Shown here in pieces: positions 1 to 12,600 of a stretch of 64,000 bases of DNA. The notes below the pieces were generated by a model. It saw only the letters and a list, made by a program, of their open reading frames with translations, did not search any database and was not told the DNA's origin. The translations under genes were made by a program, and so were the position numbers. Position 1 is the stretch's first letter, and every line of letters starts with the position of its first letter. The DNA is from Gerris lacustris (Eukaryota > Arthropoda > Insecta > Hemiptera > Gerridae), in the NCBI GenBank assembly GCA_951217055.1, contig OX578282.1:15935877-15999876 (forward strand). Reading direction: 5' to 3'.

Positions 1-1619
1 TAGTATACAATAATCATAATGAACAATAATTATACATAAGATTGGTATTTTTTTTTAAATTAAATCAGCCGCAACTTGCTATAATACCAAAGCTTAAGAG
101 TTTTAAGCATGAAAATTAAACCATTTTAAGTTTTAAGGAGGCAATCATATAATACAAACTTTCCTATGTGATCCAAAAAAAATAAATATAAAAATAAACT
201 AAAACAATATTTATAAATAAACAAAATAATAATATTTATAATGGTATCTTGGTTCAAATAACATGTTCGTAATCCAAAATTCTCTTATGTCAAAGCGAAT
301 TTCCCCATAAGAAACAATAGATTCCCATAAAAGAAATACAGATTCATTCCAAAAATATTTAGAAAAATACTTTTCTTTTTGTGATTGAATTAATTAATTA
401 TTGTAACAATTCCACTGTCCTAACAGAATCACTAGGATCTTTTACCTTTTGTACAACTTTAACAGAAACCTATATGACACTTATCTCCTATTGAAGATTT
501 TTCTCCAAAATTAAAACTTTAAAATTTGTTATCTTAATTTATTATAATATGATAACTGTTTGTGAGTATTTTAAGATAATATATATATGATGCTCTCATA
601 TCTCTCCCTTCAGCCATTTATTTTCCTTATCTCTAACCCTACCTAAACTTTACAGTAAACTTCAGTCTATTCTTCTACTATACTCATGTCATTATACTTA
701 ATAAATCTGACAGCTCAGATTGGCCAATCTATATGAGGGAAAAAATAAAACCAGTAGGCGGATATCTTAAGATTATCCAGTGATATTTCTGTTTGTCAAG
801 TTGTCTTGACCTACTTCCCTCCAAAATCTCAAGCTCTCATTGGACCTCCCTTTTTTTATTTCCCTTTTTTTATAATAACGAAGCATTATAGCCTGAGTAT
901 AGGCTGTACATACTACTCATTGCTAGTTTAACAAGTTAAAATTTATTAAAAATATCAGCTCGTCTTTCAAAACACTCATAGACAAAGTTACTCCAAATCC
1001 ATGGTTTTACTGTTTATATTTTCCTTAACACCCATTTGTACCTATCCACTAACGTTCATCCATTACTCTTATTATTTTTAACAATGTTATGCTTCCAGGA
1101 CCAACTGAGGGCATATGTATTCATGTATGCATATGTATGAGGGCATATATATTCAATTAATCTTGGATTTAAGTGAAGCATAATTTTTCTAAAAATCTTT
1201 AAACTAAAGATGAAAAAAGTAAATGTTTGTCAACACTAGTCTTAAGTGGTATTCATAATCCTAATTCATTAAAACATTATACATTCACAAACAATACCAC
1301 TAACTGTGAATAAGAACCGCCTGATCAGAAGAAATCTATAGTGCGTTCAACAAGTCGCGGGGCTGAATAATGTATGTGACAAAAGTGACGCTACTTCTCG
1401 GAAAACTATAGTACTAGGTACAATGAAGCTTCCTCTAGTTCCCGTAAGAATTTTGTAGTGATTTTTTTACAGTTACACACACTGTATACCTTCTTGTTGC
1501 AGGTTAATACAAGTAGAGTGATCTTAAAAATAAGTAATTTGCTTGTTTTATAACTTACTAACATGAAAAATAGATCCAATATTATTAGATAATATTTATT
1601 CAAGTTTAAAATTAAATAC
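1..1619. other. Sec31 intron (left edge), no exon seen
   Basis: This is AT-rich sequence to the left of the last Sec31 exon visible in the window. I searched the minus strand for a continuation of the WD40 propeller and found none, so the next Sec31 exon probably lies outside the window. The only structure I can support here is the small inverted-repeat element at 683-897. A 65-codon minus frame at 1406-1603 has no recognisable content. Confidence 0.6.
683..897. mobile_element. MITE, CTCATGCCATTATACTT family, copy 1
   Basis: An inverted repeat closes this 215-bp block: the left end reads CTCATGTCATTATACTT and the right end is its imperfect complement (GCATTATAGCCTGAG). A better preserved copy lies at 32089-32288. 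Both copies share an interior with the words CAGCTCAGATTGGCCAA and AGGCGG. Relatives without clear ends lie at 7740-8115 and 47840-48050. There is no coding capacity, so this is a non-autonomous DNA element of unknown superfamily. Confidence 0.6.
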
Positions 1620-4600
1620 CTTGAGTGAGCTTGAAGAGATTTGAGAGGAGTTGTGGCAAATCGGAGGTCCCAAAGTTGTACAACAGGATTAGAATCTTCT
1701 TCAGATGCTAAACAGAGCTGAGTAGCAACATCTGGATTCCAAGCTACAACCTTCCATCTAACCTGAAATAAATATTTACAGTTTTAACACTGTTTCATAG
1801 AGGCAGTGAAAAAACAATTATATACGTCCATAATTATTAAATTGCTAATCAATACAGTAATTATTTAGATTATTACTCCCCTATGTTTTCTTTGAATATA
1901 AATAACATTGGTTGAATAAAAAATAAGACAAAGGTACATACGTTTAGTCCAATGTACTTTAAGACAAAGGAATATTACTCTTCTGGTTTTATAAGGGGAG
2001 TAACAGTCTAAAGCTTTTTGAGAGCTAGCGTGGCCGTGTGGGTTAAACCACGTCTGCTCGGCCATCACTGAATTATGAGTGGAACGAGACGGGGTTCGAT
2101 TCCTCGCTGTGATGCTCTGATTTATATGGCTCACTATTGATCACATCATACTCGCTTCGGTGGTACAATGTACTTATGTATGATGTGTGAAGTGGCTGGA
2201 ACTCTCTACCGCGGGGCGTAAAAAGGGCCTAAGTGATGGCCTAATTGCAAGGTTCGAAAAAGTGGTTCGTCCTACCCGTTCTAGTAGAAAGTACTAGATT
2301 ACTACTACTACTACAGTCTAAAGCAAAACATTCCGTACATCTTCTTTAGACTGTTACTCTCCTCTGTTTGTTTTTTTTATAAGGGGAGTAACAATCTAAA
2401 GAAGTGCCATCAATACAACTAAAAAAAAAAAAAAATACCACAAATTAGGTACTAATTAAACAAAATAAAATAAAAATTTTAAGAGTTCTTTAAAAATCAT
2501 ACCCTTGAGTTGCTATCAGTTAGTTTAATTATCGGTTCATTTTTCCTCAAATCCCAAACTATGCACCGAGTTGCAAAGGTGGATGCAAGGATATGTTGAA
2601 CTGGAAATAAAAACAAAAATTGTGTAGAAAGATAAAATTAAAGATAATAGTACTATGTAAATTATATGTTTAATACTGAAGTATTCAAGATATTAATTTA
2701 TTAAATTTACCTTGTCTATTCCAAGCTAGGGACATAACATCTTCAAAAGGTTGAGCTTTTGCACCGGGTGTCATAGGGGTGGAAGTGTTATTCAAATCCC
2801 ATATAAATATCTCACTTTCAGAGGCTCCTGAAGCCAATAGATTTGTCTGTAACAAGGTAAAATGATTTTATATATTTATGCATAAACAAAACAAAATAAT
2901 ATCACCGGCGCTGGAGTGTATTTTTCACTGTCTGTTTCCCGTAGTTAATAATAATTATAATTTGATTTAAATTAAAATTTAACTTTCCGTAGTATGAAAA
3001 CTACCAAAAACTTAAAAATTGAATTTCGAATTGATTGTACAAGGTACAGGTACTAATTGAGTACTTTATAATTATAAGCGTTAATTCTTGGTTTAGTTCT
3101 AATGTCATAAATATTGACTGTCTAAATGTATATGAATATTGAAAGCTTGGATTCGGGACTAGTTATCGATTACGGTAGTGAAAAATCATTCTCCTGCGTA
3201 GCTTAGATGGAAGAGCGCTATACTGGAAATATAGAGGCCCGTGGTTCAAATCCCGGGGCTGGAGTGTATTTTTCACTGTCTGTTTCCCGTAGTTAATAAT
3301 AATTATAATTTGATTTAAATTAAAATTTAACTTTCCGTAGTATGAAAACTACCAAAAACTTAAAAATTGAATTTCAAATAATATCACTTGTGACAATATT
3401 TTCACTGGAATAAAATACTATAAGCCAAAGCAAAATATTTATTTTAAAAAATTAACTTTCGGCATAAATATGATAGAGTATGTTTCACTTTATTTCTTTA
3501 AATCCATTATTTTTTTATTTTATTTATTAGTTCTACCAGCACTAACATTTAACAAAGTATATAATGAATGAGGATTATTCAGTCCTTGGGAAGATGAGAG
3601 GCATATATTTAAATAAACACCAAGCAACAACCCAGGGAACAGTAAAAAAGAGAAATAACTGGTGTTGGATTGGCCACAGGGATGTAGGCGAAGAAGGCAA
3701 TCCAAAATAACAATAAAAAACAGGGGAAGAACTCAAGGCCATAGACATGACATAGGCACAAGCAGGTCTATGGACAAGATAGATCTAGGTCAAGAAAATA
3801 TGTTCCACCGAGAAACTAAAGGATTTAAGGTAGTAGGTGAAGTCAATATTATTATTCACTGTAACGCATGGCTCAAAATTTTGTTTTTGTGGGCCTTCTT
3901 TTACTATGTCTAACATCACAGGTGATTTTTAGAGGATTTTCACCGTGCTTTAAAGGGTTAACCATTTAAATTCTATGGCTGGGACAAGAATATTATGTTA
4001 GCAAGCAGATGACTGTTTCGATGACCACCAACCTTAGTTCCAAGTTCAGCTTATTTAACATTTACATAAACATTTTTAACAAAAATATAGGTAAATAACT
4101 AAATCCTATATGAATTAATCAAAAAATATTTAACAATATAATTTAGTCTTTATAATAGATAAGGTTGAAACTCGTTTTAAAGTTCAAAGTTGGTACAATA
4201 AAAAATGATTTACCTGAAAAGGGTTGAAATCAAGAGATCTGACTGGACCAGAATGTCTATCCTGATGTGGTATAAGTCCATCTTCACCAGCGAGTATTTT
4301 AGGTACATTGTACATTTGAAGCTTACCACTGTCACAACCCCCAACAACAATTCCCGCGGAATCATTCTGTGATCCACCACCCCACACTACTTTGTGAAAC
4401 CTGAAATAAATAATGAGTATTGATATGCAGTACGGCCAGGTTTAGAAGAATTATAAAATCTCTAGGAAATTTAGCTACAAACAAAATGAATGCATCTAAT
4501 ATATCATTTATATGTACATTTTTTCAATTTTTACGTAAACTTGTAAATAAGTTAAGCTTAAAATTTGCTGCAAACAACTATTAATAATGTATATGGCACA

Positions 4601-5991
4601 AAACGAGCAGTCCAGTTAGCATGGGCTTGGAGACCTTTTGCTAAACCCTCTTCACCAGCCAGTAGATAAGGACAAGGGCTAATATGCAGTTATAATGCTC
4701 AATACAGCCGAGAATCGTTTGGCAGTATAATTTCCCTTGATTTATACACTTAAGAGATTATATCCCTTTGTCAAAGCAGTTTATTTTTAACATTTGTACA
4801 TTTGACAGCTTATATCTATATAATTAATACATTTTAGAGATAATATTTGCCTAAATAGTACATTCAAGTGAGACCCCACCAATTTTCTAAACTCTTCTCC
4901 TAAAGTGGCTTGATAACTGCAGTTTTACCGGACAAGAGTTAGTCTATATACTACAATGTTACTTTAAGCATTGATTTCATCTAAATAAAATATTCTTGTA
5001 AAGCAGGCCAACAACTTTTTTTCTCAATTTCAAATTGTATTATAAAAATATCATGGTTAGCTAGCCCAAATTTAATTAAATAAATTTATTTAGAATGATT
5101 ACTTATTAAAGTATAGCAGTTGACCTACAGAGATCCATCAATGGGAATTGCCAGCTGTTAAAGCATTCAGTTCTATTCTAACCACCAAGCCAATTATTTA
5201 AGAACTAATACCCCCCACTTCCATATCTGATTCATCCAAGGATTTATTTAATTAGATAAAACTACAACACCTTAACCAATTAAAGTTATTTCTAAAAAAA
5301 GGAGACTGAAGAATATGAGGCGGTTAACAAAATATGGCAGGGCCTTTTTTGGACAAAGGGATATTAAGTCTCCTATGAACCAATCATACATATATAATTT
5401 CTAAAATGTTTAAATCATACTAATGTACTGTTCGACAAAGGAATATTATCTCTTAAGTATATAAATTAAGCAAAGTTTTGCCGCCAAGCGATTCTCGACC
5501 GTATCATTTTCAGCCAAAATATCTAAAGGTTTGTAAAATTAATAAGTGGAGTAGATTGTTCTTAAATTGAATCAGTTATCAAAACTTATCCTTATCACAA
5601 GAACCCAATTATGAGTTGTACTTCAATTTCAGATTAGTTATGTCCAACAAATGTCATACAACTTGAGATTTGGGATTAATATGAAGGTAATTATTATGAA
5701 GGTTGTAGAGATCAAATTACTTCAAATTTTAGTTCTAAATTGTATTGTGTCATCTGATTTTTCCACATAATAGCAATAAAATACCAACCTATTCTGGCTC
5801 GGGACTGAACATTTGAGTTCAAGATCGAGACCCGGCTCTACAAAATTAAGCGAGTAAAGTTCTAAGGATGCGGAGGTGTTGAAAGAGGCATCTAACTGCT
5901 GTGCCGCGGTCCCGGCAGCTAGTAGAATAGGATGATAACTAGCAGGTGACCAAGCGACGTTTACAGTTCGTTCAAGCTCCTTCACCTTCAT
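1620..5991 (-). CDS. Sec31: Sec31, COPII outer coat subunit (N-terminal part)
   Basis: Sec31 pairs with Sec13 to form the outer cage of COPII vesicles at endoplasmic reticulum exit sites. Five coding exons are visible on the minus strand, in order 5789-5991, 4214-4400, 2711-2846, 2503-2600 and 1620-1762. All have GT-AG borders and stay in phase, giving about 255 residues. The start MKVKELERT with AWSPA and GTAAQQLDA, then [26 protein letters not shown] and WDLRFA, follow the animal Sec31 WD40 propeller closely. A splice acceptor about 10 bases upstream of the ATG suggests a 5' UTR intron, with a possible non-coding exon ending near 6180. The alpha-solenoid and proline-rich parts lie beyond the left edge. 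Introns 2 and 4 are full of mobile elements. The gene is divergent from URB1. The identification is firm; the exon borders are read by eye. Confidence 0.93.
1864..2014. mobile_element. MITE family A copy, used as SINE target
   Basis: This is a palindromic element with ends of the type TTAGATTATTACTCCCC and GGGGAGTAACAGTCTAAAG. Its interior holds the module TTTAGTCCAATGTACTTT and GACAAAGGAATATT, which recurs in other MITEs of this window. The last 12 bases were duplicated when the SINE at 2015-2312 inserted. No coding capacity is seen. Confidence 0.65.
2015..2312 (+). mobile_element. tRNA-derived SINE, family 1, copy 1
   Basis: The 5' part resembles a class II (Leu/Ser-like) tRNA. It has an A-box-like TGGCCGTGTGG and a B-box GGTTCGATTCC near 2093. 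A tRNA-unrelated body follows (CTCACTATTGATCACA, GGAAGT-type words, GTGGTTCGTCCTACCC), ending in an ACT/CTA trinucleotide run. The insertion is bounded by a perfect 12-bp target duplication, ACAGTCTAAAGC, at 2003-2014 and 2313-2324. Copies of the same family lie at 13664-13930, 17797-18103 and 24869-25164. Confidence 0.85.
2341..2404. mobile_element. MITE family A, internally deleted copy
   Basis: The block starts CTTCTTTAGACTGTTACT and ends in the complementary AGTAACAATCTAAAGAAG with almost nothing between them. This is a 64-bp remnant consisting of the two terminal inverted repeats of family A only. Confidence 0.6.
2906..3375 (+). mobile_element. SINE family 2, permuted insertion with 122-bp terminal direct repeats
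   Basis: The block 2906-3027 is repeated almost exactly at 3254-3375, separated by 226 bp that carry a tRNA-like head (about 3193-3265; A-box-like TAGCTTAGATGG, B-box GGTTCAAATCC). The whole 470-bp unit is flanked by a perfect 12-bp duplication, AAATAATATCAC, at 2894-2905 and 3376-3387, so it arrived as one insertion. It begins inside the T-arm of the tRNA-like part, so the insertion is circularly permuted or a truncated tandem dimer of a 348-bp unit. A conventional head-first copy is at 29660-29955. Confidence 0.75.
4704..5503. mobile_element. Non-autonomous DNA element with about 70-bp inverted repeats
   Basis: The left end (ACAGCCGAGAATCGTTTGGC, then ACTTAAGAGATTATAT and CCCTTTGTC) is matched in inverted orientation at the right end (GACAAAGGAATATTATCTC to CGATTCTCGACCGTA). 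The arms span about 70 bp with scattered mismatches and enclose roughly 800 bp without a long frame. The inner parts of the arms (the AATATTCCTTTGTC type) resemble the cores of MITE families A and B. The element lies in the first coding intron of Sec31. Confidence 0.65.
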
Positions 5992-6180
5992 GGTGAACTA
6001 CCTAAAGTTCAATAAAATAACATAAATTCGAAAGACTACAAAATGTCAACAAAGTATAGTACCGGATCAACAACGTACACGTCAGAGATAGCTTTAAGTG
6101 TAACTGCAATACGGCAATTATCTATTTTATTGTCAACACATTTATAACTGGGCAAACTCAAAGAACGGAAAATAAATACC

Positions 6181-6616
6181 TGAATGAAACGGTCACAACA
6201 AAAATTTTAAAATTAAACTCTATTCGGTTCCAACGTGGCCGATTTTCATAAAATAAATTAGAACAACACTAGGGACAAAAACTCTTATGATGACACCAAC
6301 CAACACAAGCAAACGTCAGATACGTCTTTCATTCAGTAATACCAACCGAGTAAAATTACGAAATTTCAATTTTTATTTCTCAACCTCTTTTCTTTCAAAC
6401 GGCAGGCTTGTTAAGAGAGTAAAATTAATTACTAAATCAAGACATGTCAGGTGAGGTAAAAAGAAGAAGAAGAAACCTCATGTCCACTGACCACCTCCCG
6501 GTTGGTTACATGTTTTGATTCGTATTCGTATGTGTTGAAGTTGAAATTACTTAAAAACTAATACAAGTTTCAGTTTAGGATTGTAGAATTAAGTTTTTTA
6601 TTGATAACTTACGACA
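6181..6616. promoter_or_regulatory. Putative shared divergent promoter of Sec31 and URB1
   Basis: About 430 bp separate the putative non-coding first exon of Sec31 (its donor read near 6180, minus strand) from the URB1 start codon at 6617. Both genes are housekeeping genes and are transcribed away from this interval. I see no convincing TATA box, and transcription starts cannot be placed from sequence alone. The promoter role is inferred from position. Confidence 0.45.
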
Positions 6617-9600
6617 ATGTCTTCTCCAAGGAAAAGAAAGAATGAGGAGACATCATCAAATGAGGAAGAGGAACCAGTTACTAAAACAGCTAAGTCTTTT
6701 GCAGCAGAATTTCGCTCGAAACTTCAAGGCTCAGATCCTCTAGAGGGTTTGTTTTTGACAATTATGAACGTTTTTAGTTCTTTACCAACAACTTTTGATT
6801 CTTGTCCATGTGGTTTTTTCACTACTCTCCCGTCTTAGTTCGATTTTCTTTTCCACTATAGAATAGGTCACTTTATTTATCGTATGCTTGCAAGAACCAT
6901 TCTCAGAAGCCTCCCAATTTTACCATTGCTATAGCTAGTTAGTTGACAATAAGAGAAACCCTTGTGGAAGATTATATTTTTATGATAGGCAGAATAAGGA
7001 AATAAAAGAGATACAACAAGAAATGTTTTTCTTACTCCTATTTCTCTTCTGTATAATAAACTGTTGAGATAAAGGGCTATTACCTCTTATATACATTAGG
7101 GGTGATATCCCTTTGATCAAAGAATATAATCTTTACTGCGTCTCTTATCTTATCTTTAAAGTATCAATATTCATTAGCCTATACAACTGTTCGATTTTTT
7201 GGCTTAATTGAATTGTACGGTGCCATCAAATTTTGTACTTCGATTTGGACTTCTACCTGGTTTGTTTATATGCAGCAGGGTTTTTTTTCTTCAGAAAGTG
7301 AGCGGAGTGGCCGTTGAAAATTCTAGGGCAAAAAAAATTAATTACATAATTTTGTACTTCGATTCTGTAAACAGCACTGTACAATTCACTTTTACCAATT
7401 TTTTTATAGTAAATACCTACTACCAGACCTATTTAGTTTCATAAGTTATCAGGGGTTAACTCCTTACCTCACTTAGCCTCCATTCTCTCTTGTAGAAGAG
7501 ATTCTCCTTGATTCTCTTTTGTTCCTTTTCTTGAACTTATTTAAAACTCAGCAACTCCTCTATTCACATTTCTATCTTATCTTCTAGCTCACTGCAAATT
7601 TTATCAATTATTTGAGACTCCCTAAATTTCAGATCATAATAATTTCAACTATTTGCTTCTTCGTGTTTGCTTTCACTCTAGAGTAGATTAGTTAAGAGTT
7701 AAAAGAGGGACTTTCAGATCTCTTACAGATACGCCAGAATGAAGCCTCTATTTAAATATTAGGTTGGCACCTAAGGGTAGTGACACACTTCGCCACCCGG
7801 GTAGCGCCACCTGGGTGGCGCCCACCTGGTTGATGCCACTTGCTCCCGCCACCTGACTTACGCCACCCTCTTATATGAGGGATGCAGTCAGCCCCTTATT
7901 TGATTTACCCTATTAAGGAAGGAGTGGGGGCTGAGTGGCAGGGACTTGGGTGGCACCGTGTGACAGGCTCAATTGAAAACAATGGGTTGACCGGGTGGCG
8001 CCACCTGTGGGTGGCGGTTCAAAATGCAGTGCTCTCATTGGCTCCCCTCCACATTTTTTCGATTTTCCAACGCTGTCAAAAGTTAATACTTATTGTAAAA
8101 AGAGTATAGCAAGTCTTGAAATTGGCCCCCAGCTCTTCTTTCCTCTCTTTCAACTGTTCTGTCTTCTCTATACTTTTCCTTGGTCTTCCAACTTCCAACT
8201 CTTCTTGCAGGACTATTGTTGTTAAAATTGTTTATGAATAATAACTTTGACTCTTTTTCATTGCATAAGTGAAGGCATTTATTTGTATCAGCATCAATGT
8301 ATATTTTTAACTAGCTGATCCGGCAAACTGCGGTACCGCCTAATAAACATTAATAACATAAGAAATGTATAGCTGCTACCTTTGAAAAACCTTATAAATA
8401 CTTTATTTAATTCAATAATGTTGCTTTAAATTAAAAATTTATTTTACAATTTGCAATATATACTTGTACAATATACAATATTGGCATAAGAGACACGATA
8501 AACAAACATTCATTTTTATTTATATAGATATAGATTATAGAAATATTTTTCCTGTATTTTCCATTTAAATATGAAATATTTAATATATTTAAATATTTTC
8601 CATTTAAAATGAAAATATGACAAAAATGTACCTAAGAACAATCACTGTATTCTTAAAGAGCTTTTCAACTATATGCATCCTTGACATTTGTACCCCGTAC
8701 CCCTGTGTACCTAAATTTGAACATAGTTTTACTAACTCAAAAAACTGCCCGGGCATGCGTTCAACCATTCCCCAAAGTTTCATTGCAATTGGATGACAAA
8801 CAGATAAACAAACTTTTATTTATATAGGATTTAGATTCTAATATTTTTCCTGTATTTTCCATTTTACCTATTAAAGTTTTATCGCAATCAGATCAACGGT
8901 TTAGGCAGGCATAAGAGACAGCCAGACATTTTTTTATTTATATAGATTTTAAAGTAGCCTATAATAATTATATATTTATTACTCTGTATGTTTTTGCATT
9001 ATTCCAGCTTTGAAACAATTGCTGAAAGATGAAAAGGAAGAAAATATTGATGAGTATATTCGACAAGGTGGAAGTTTATCAGAACTACTTGCTATTCTTA
9101 ATAAATTTGATGTGAAAAAGAATATAGCCCAAGCTCTTCCTGTCTTCCAGGCTATAACAATATTTATAATTAAGTAAGTTGTATAAAGTTTCCTTATTAA
9201 TTACTTTTGGTTAGTCTCAAAGATATGTGTTTGGGGGTACCAATGGTGGATCTGTGTATGATCAGTGTTCAGTGAATTTTCATGTCTTGACTTTGGCACA
9301 TAAACTCAAAAAGTGTTACAAAAAAACAACACCAAAAAGCATTTCACCAGGAAGTTAGGAAGATGTAGGATACAGTTTGTAGTGAATAGTATTATCTAGA
9401 GGGTTGTAGAGAGAGAGCATTCACCCTGCCGGCTCGCCATTGTAGGGACCTTCACCTTCCTCGGTAACTGGCTCTGCGCCCCAATTTCCGCTCTTCGCTT
9501 CTCGCTACTGCTCCAGCAGTCACTCATGCGCCTTTTTCATGTCTTTACTTTGGAACATAAACTCGAAAAGCATTACCAAAAAACAACACCAAAAAGCGTT

Positions 9601-12600
9601 ACATGAAAATGTCTCACTGCCTTGCAGACTCATATGCAAGCATTTTTTTATTTGTTTTGAGCATCCAGATCTTGAAATGCGTTCCAAAAATTAATCAAGG
9701 CATGAAAACAAGCAGGGTTGGATGAAAATAGACCCAGATTTTTTTTGTAAAATTCACTGGAAGTAATTTTCTTTAGAAAGATAGATACGTTTTAGGGGTA
9801 AAGGGTAAAAAAAAACTTTGTAGGCCATGAGTAAAAATTAATACATATTTTTAGAATTGAAAGGATAAAACTTGTAATTCTTAACTGTTCATTGATTTTC
9901 AGATGTATGAGTAATTTTCCTGAGAAGCAAAAGGACCTTGTTGAAGAATGTCGTCAGCTGCTCTCGATCCATCTTTCTTTGTGCCACACTATGTTGACAT
10001 CCATCTATTCTCCAAAGCAGAAAAAAGTTGCACTTAAATTACTAACAGGTAGTTATCATTTATCTATATACAATGTACAGGAGCGGTTCAAAGTTAAGGG
10101 CAGATACAAATACATTGCGATTGGCAATGCAGATTGGTTTGCTTATGTGTAGTAGGTAGTGTAAAGTGGTCTGTTGGAAATGTAACCTCCATATTATCAT
10201 AAGTTGATTGTTTTCTGCCTTTACAAGACAGTGTGTTAAAATGAGTTTGGTAAAATAAACTTCACGAGTTTAGTAGTTTTTGCTAGATGTACCCTGTAGT
10301 ATTATTTTGATGCCGTAGGCGGATCCTTTAAGGGTAATGTGTGAGAAGAAATATACTCTTATTCATGTTTACTCTGGCAATGTTTCGGCTATTACCAGCC
10401 ATTTTCGAGCCTAACTCACCTTTTTAAAACTAACTCACGAGTTTTAAAATTCGATTAGTACAATTTTTTCTCATAAGCTTTTAAAGTTTTTAAGCCACTG
10501 GGGTTGGAATCAAAATTAAGTTCTAGGTCTTCAAGCACTCCTGCTAATCTCAGGACGCACACTCTTTAAGACACTAAAAGAGGTATCCACTTGTAGTTGT
10601 GAAAGACTTTAGGACTTCAGGTTTTGACCACTTCAGTTGCTTATCAGTGTACAATATTCTTTCAAATAAATTTTGCTCTTGGATTTGTATTTATGAAGAC
10701 TTATGATTACAAGTATCAAACTCCAATAGAAGTTAACAATAAATACCAACAAGCTTAGTGTTTCAAAATATCTTCTTGGACTGGAACAAATCAAACTATC
10801 TTGATAGTGTATTAATTTGTTTTTAATACTTACTGTTCTTATGTTTTAGCCTTAATTAGCTGTGACCAGGAGCTTGCTTGGCAAATCCTTACATTTATAA
10901 AATTGACACATCAAGACATAGAAGCCCTTGCCTTTGCTAGAAAGCAAACGGATCCTACATCAGTGAGAGAGCATTTCATTCGCTTTCTAATGGCTTTTCT
11001 AATTGATCAACCTGTGGAACTTGTACGCAAGTTCATAGCTCAAAAAGGTTTTAATTTTTTATTATTCTTGTTTAGATTTTAATAAATATACCTTATTGCT
11101 TTGAATATAAGATGTACTTTTTCCTCAGTTTTGCACCGCAAAAATTGGGATGCGTCTTATATTCGAGGTGCGTCTTATAACTGATGCACTCTAGTGTAAC
11201 ATATCTAATAACCTTTTTTTATGAACATTTCTTTCTAGAGTACCGCTGCGATCTTATTTATTACTTTTTATTTCCAATTCTTTTAATTTTCTCAGGATAA
11301 GAATAAATAAAATCATTGTTAGGCTCTCCTATTTCATGAATTTTCAAGAATCTGAATCTCTGGCCAATCCAGCTGGGAAAAGTTGATCCTCTCTAGAAAC
11401 TTGAGAGAACTAAGCCTGCCTAGTTATTAAACGCTAGGATGCCGAATCTAGGCTTTAAACGCCTAGAATGTCTTTACCTTCTAATCACTGCCTTAAATGA
11501 TAAATATACTAGAAGTCCACCAAACCTTAATACCTTTTTCCTTTCTATAACCTTTTGGTTTTTAATTAAGTACATTGTTGTAATTGTTTCAGGGTTATTC
11601 TGATTCTGATTTAATAAATCAAATCATATATCACTTGCTTAACAGACTTGCTCAATTAATTTTATTTGATTATTTCCAGGCTTGTTGGTGTCTATATTCA
11701 GTGGATTAAAATCAGACAGTTATCGTGATGTTATTATGGTTCTAACAACTCTTAAAACTACTATAGTAGATAATAAAAATATTAATAAAACTCAAAAACT
11801 AGCAATTTTTAATACCGCAAGTATATGTCATCTTGTTGGCACTTACTCTTGGGATCCAAATGCTGATGAAAGTCAATCAATAAATGTATGTAAATTTATT
11901 ATTATAATAAATATTGGTTATTTTTTGTATATATATATTTACTTAATACTAAAATTTGTCATGTATTTATGTATTCTTTTAAACTATTATATTCTTATTG
12001 ATGGGTTTAGGAGGATATACGCAATGAAGTAAGGCAATGTCTTCACGAGTTGCTCCTTGTTTTGCTAACTTCGGTGAAAATGGGAGTTGTTTTTAATGAT
12101 CCTTCCATTGGGACATCTTTCCGTGAATTCAATGAACTTGCTGCAACTGTTATTAATGTAAGTATCTCTTAAATATTTTTCATTGTTTTTTTTATGAGGA
12201 ATATAGCTATTTTTCCCTAGAAGTTGGGATTAAATACCCTTATTGCCATATTATTTTTTCTTAACTTAAACCATTAGATTTGACAGCCATTGCTCTCTTT
12301 CTCCTTAAAGCTTCAATGGTTGTCGAATCTAATTAACCACCTGCACCAGCCCTTCTACCTCCTTAACAGTTCAGTTGCTTTACTAGGACTAACTTGTCCA
12401 CACTCGCTTTAGTAACGTACTCAAAATTCATCTAGGGACACTCTGTTCCCTAGTCCCCTTCTATCTGTGTAGTGCTAAGTAGTGATAGAAGGCCTTCTCA
12501 ACTCACCGCTTTCACCAGTTTGGAGAGCAGCAAATGGCAGGAAAGTGCCACCTTCTCTAGGACCAACACTCTACCATTAACACCGGTTTTTATGCACCTC

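Noticed and set aside
3192..3265. Possible functional tRNA gene (cloverleaf-like, GGA anticodon position)
   Set aside because: Stems have mismatches and the segment is part of a repeated SINE-like unit with the same tail at 29660, so it is a tRNA-derived head and not a stand-alone tRNA.
7030..7130. Possible further family A MITE (ATATCCCTTTGATC words)
   Set aside because: The termini are not recognisable, so only a vague resemblance to the shared core remains.
11095..11185. GTGCGTCTTATA-type repeated words suggesting a hAT terminus
   Set aside because: Only one short segment without a partner end or duplication; too little to call an element.
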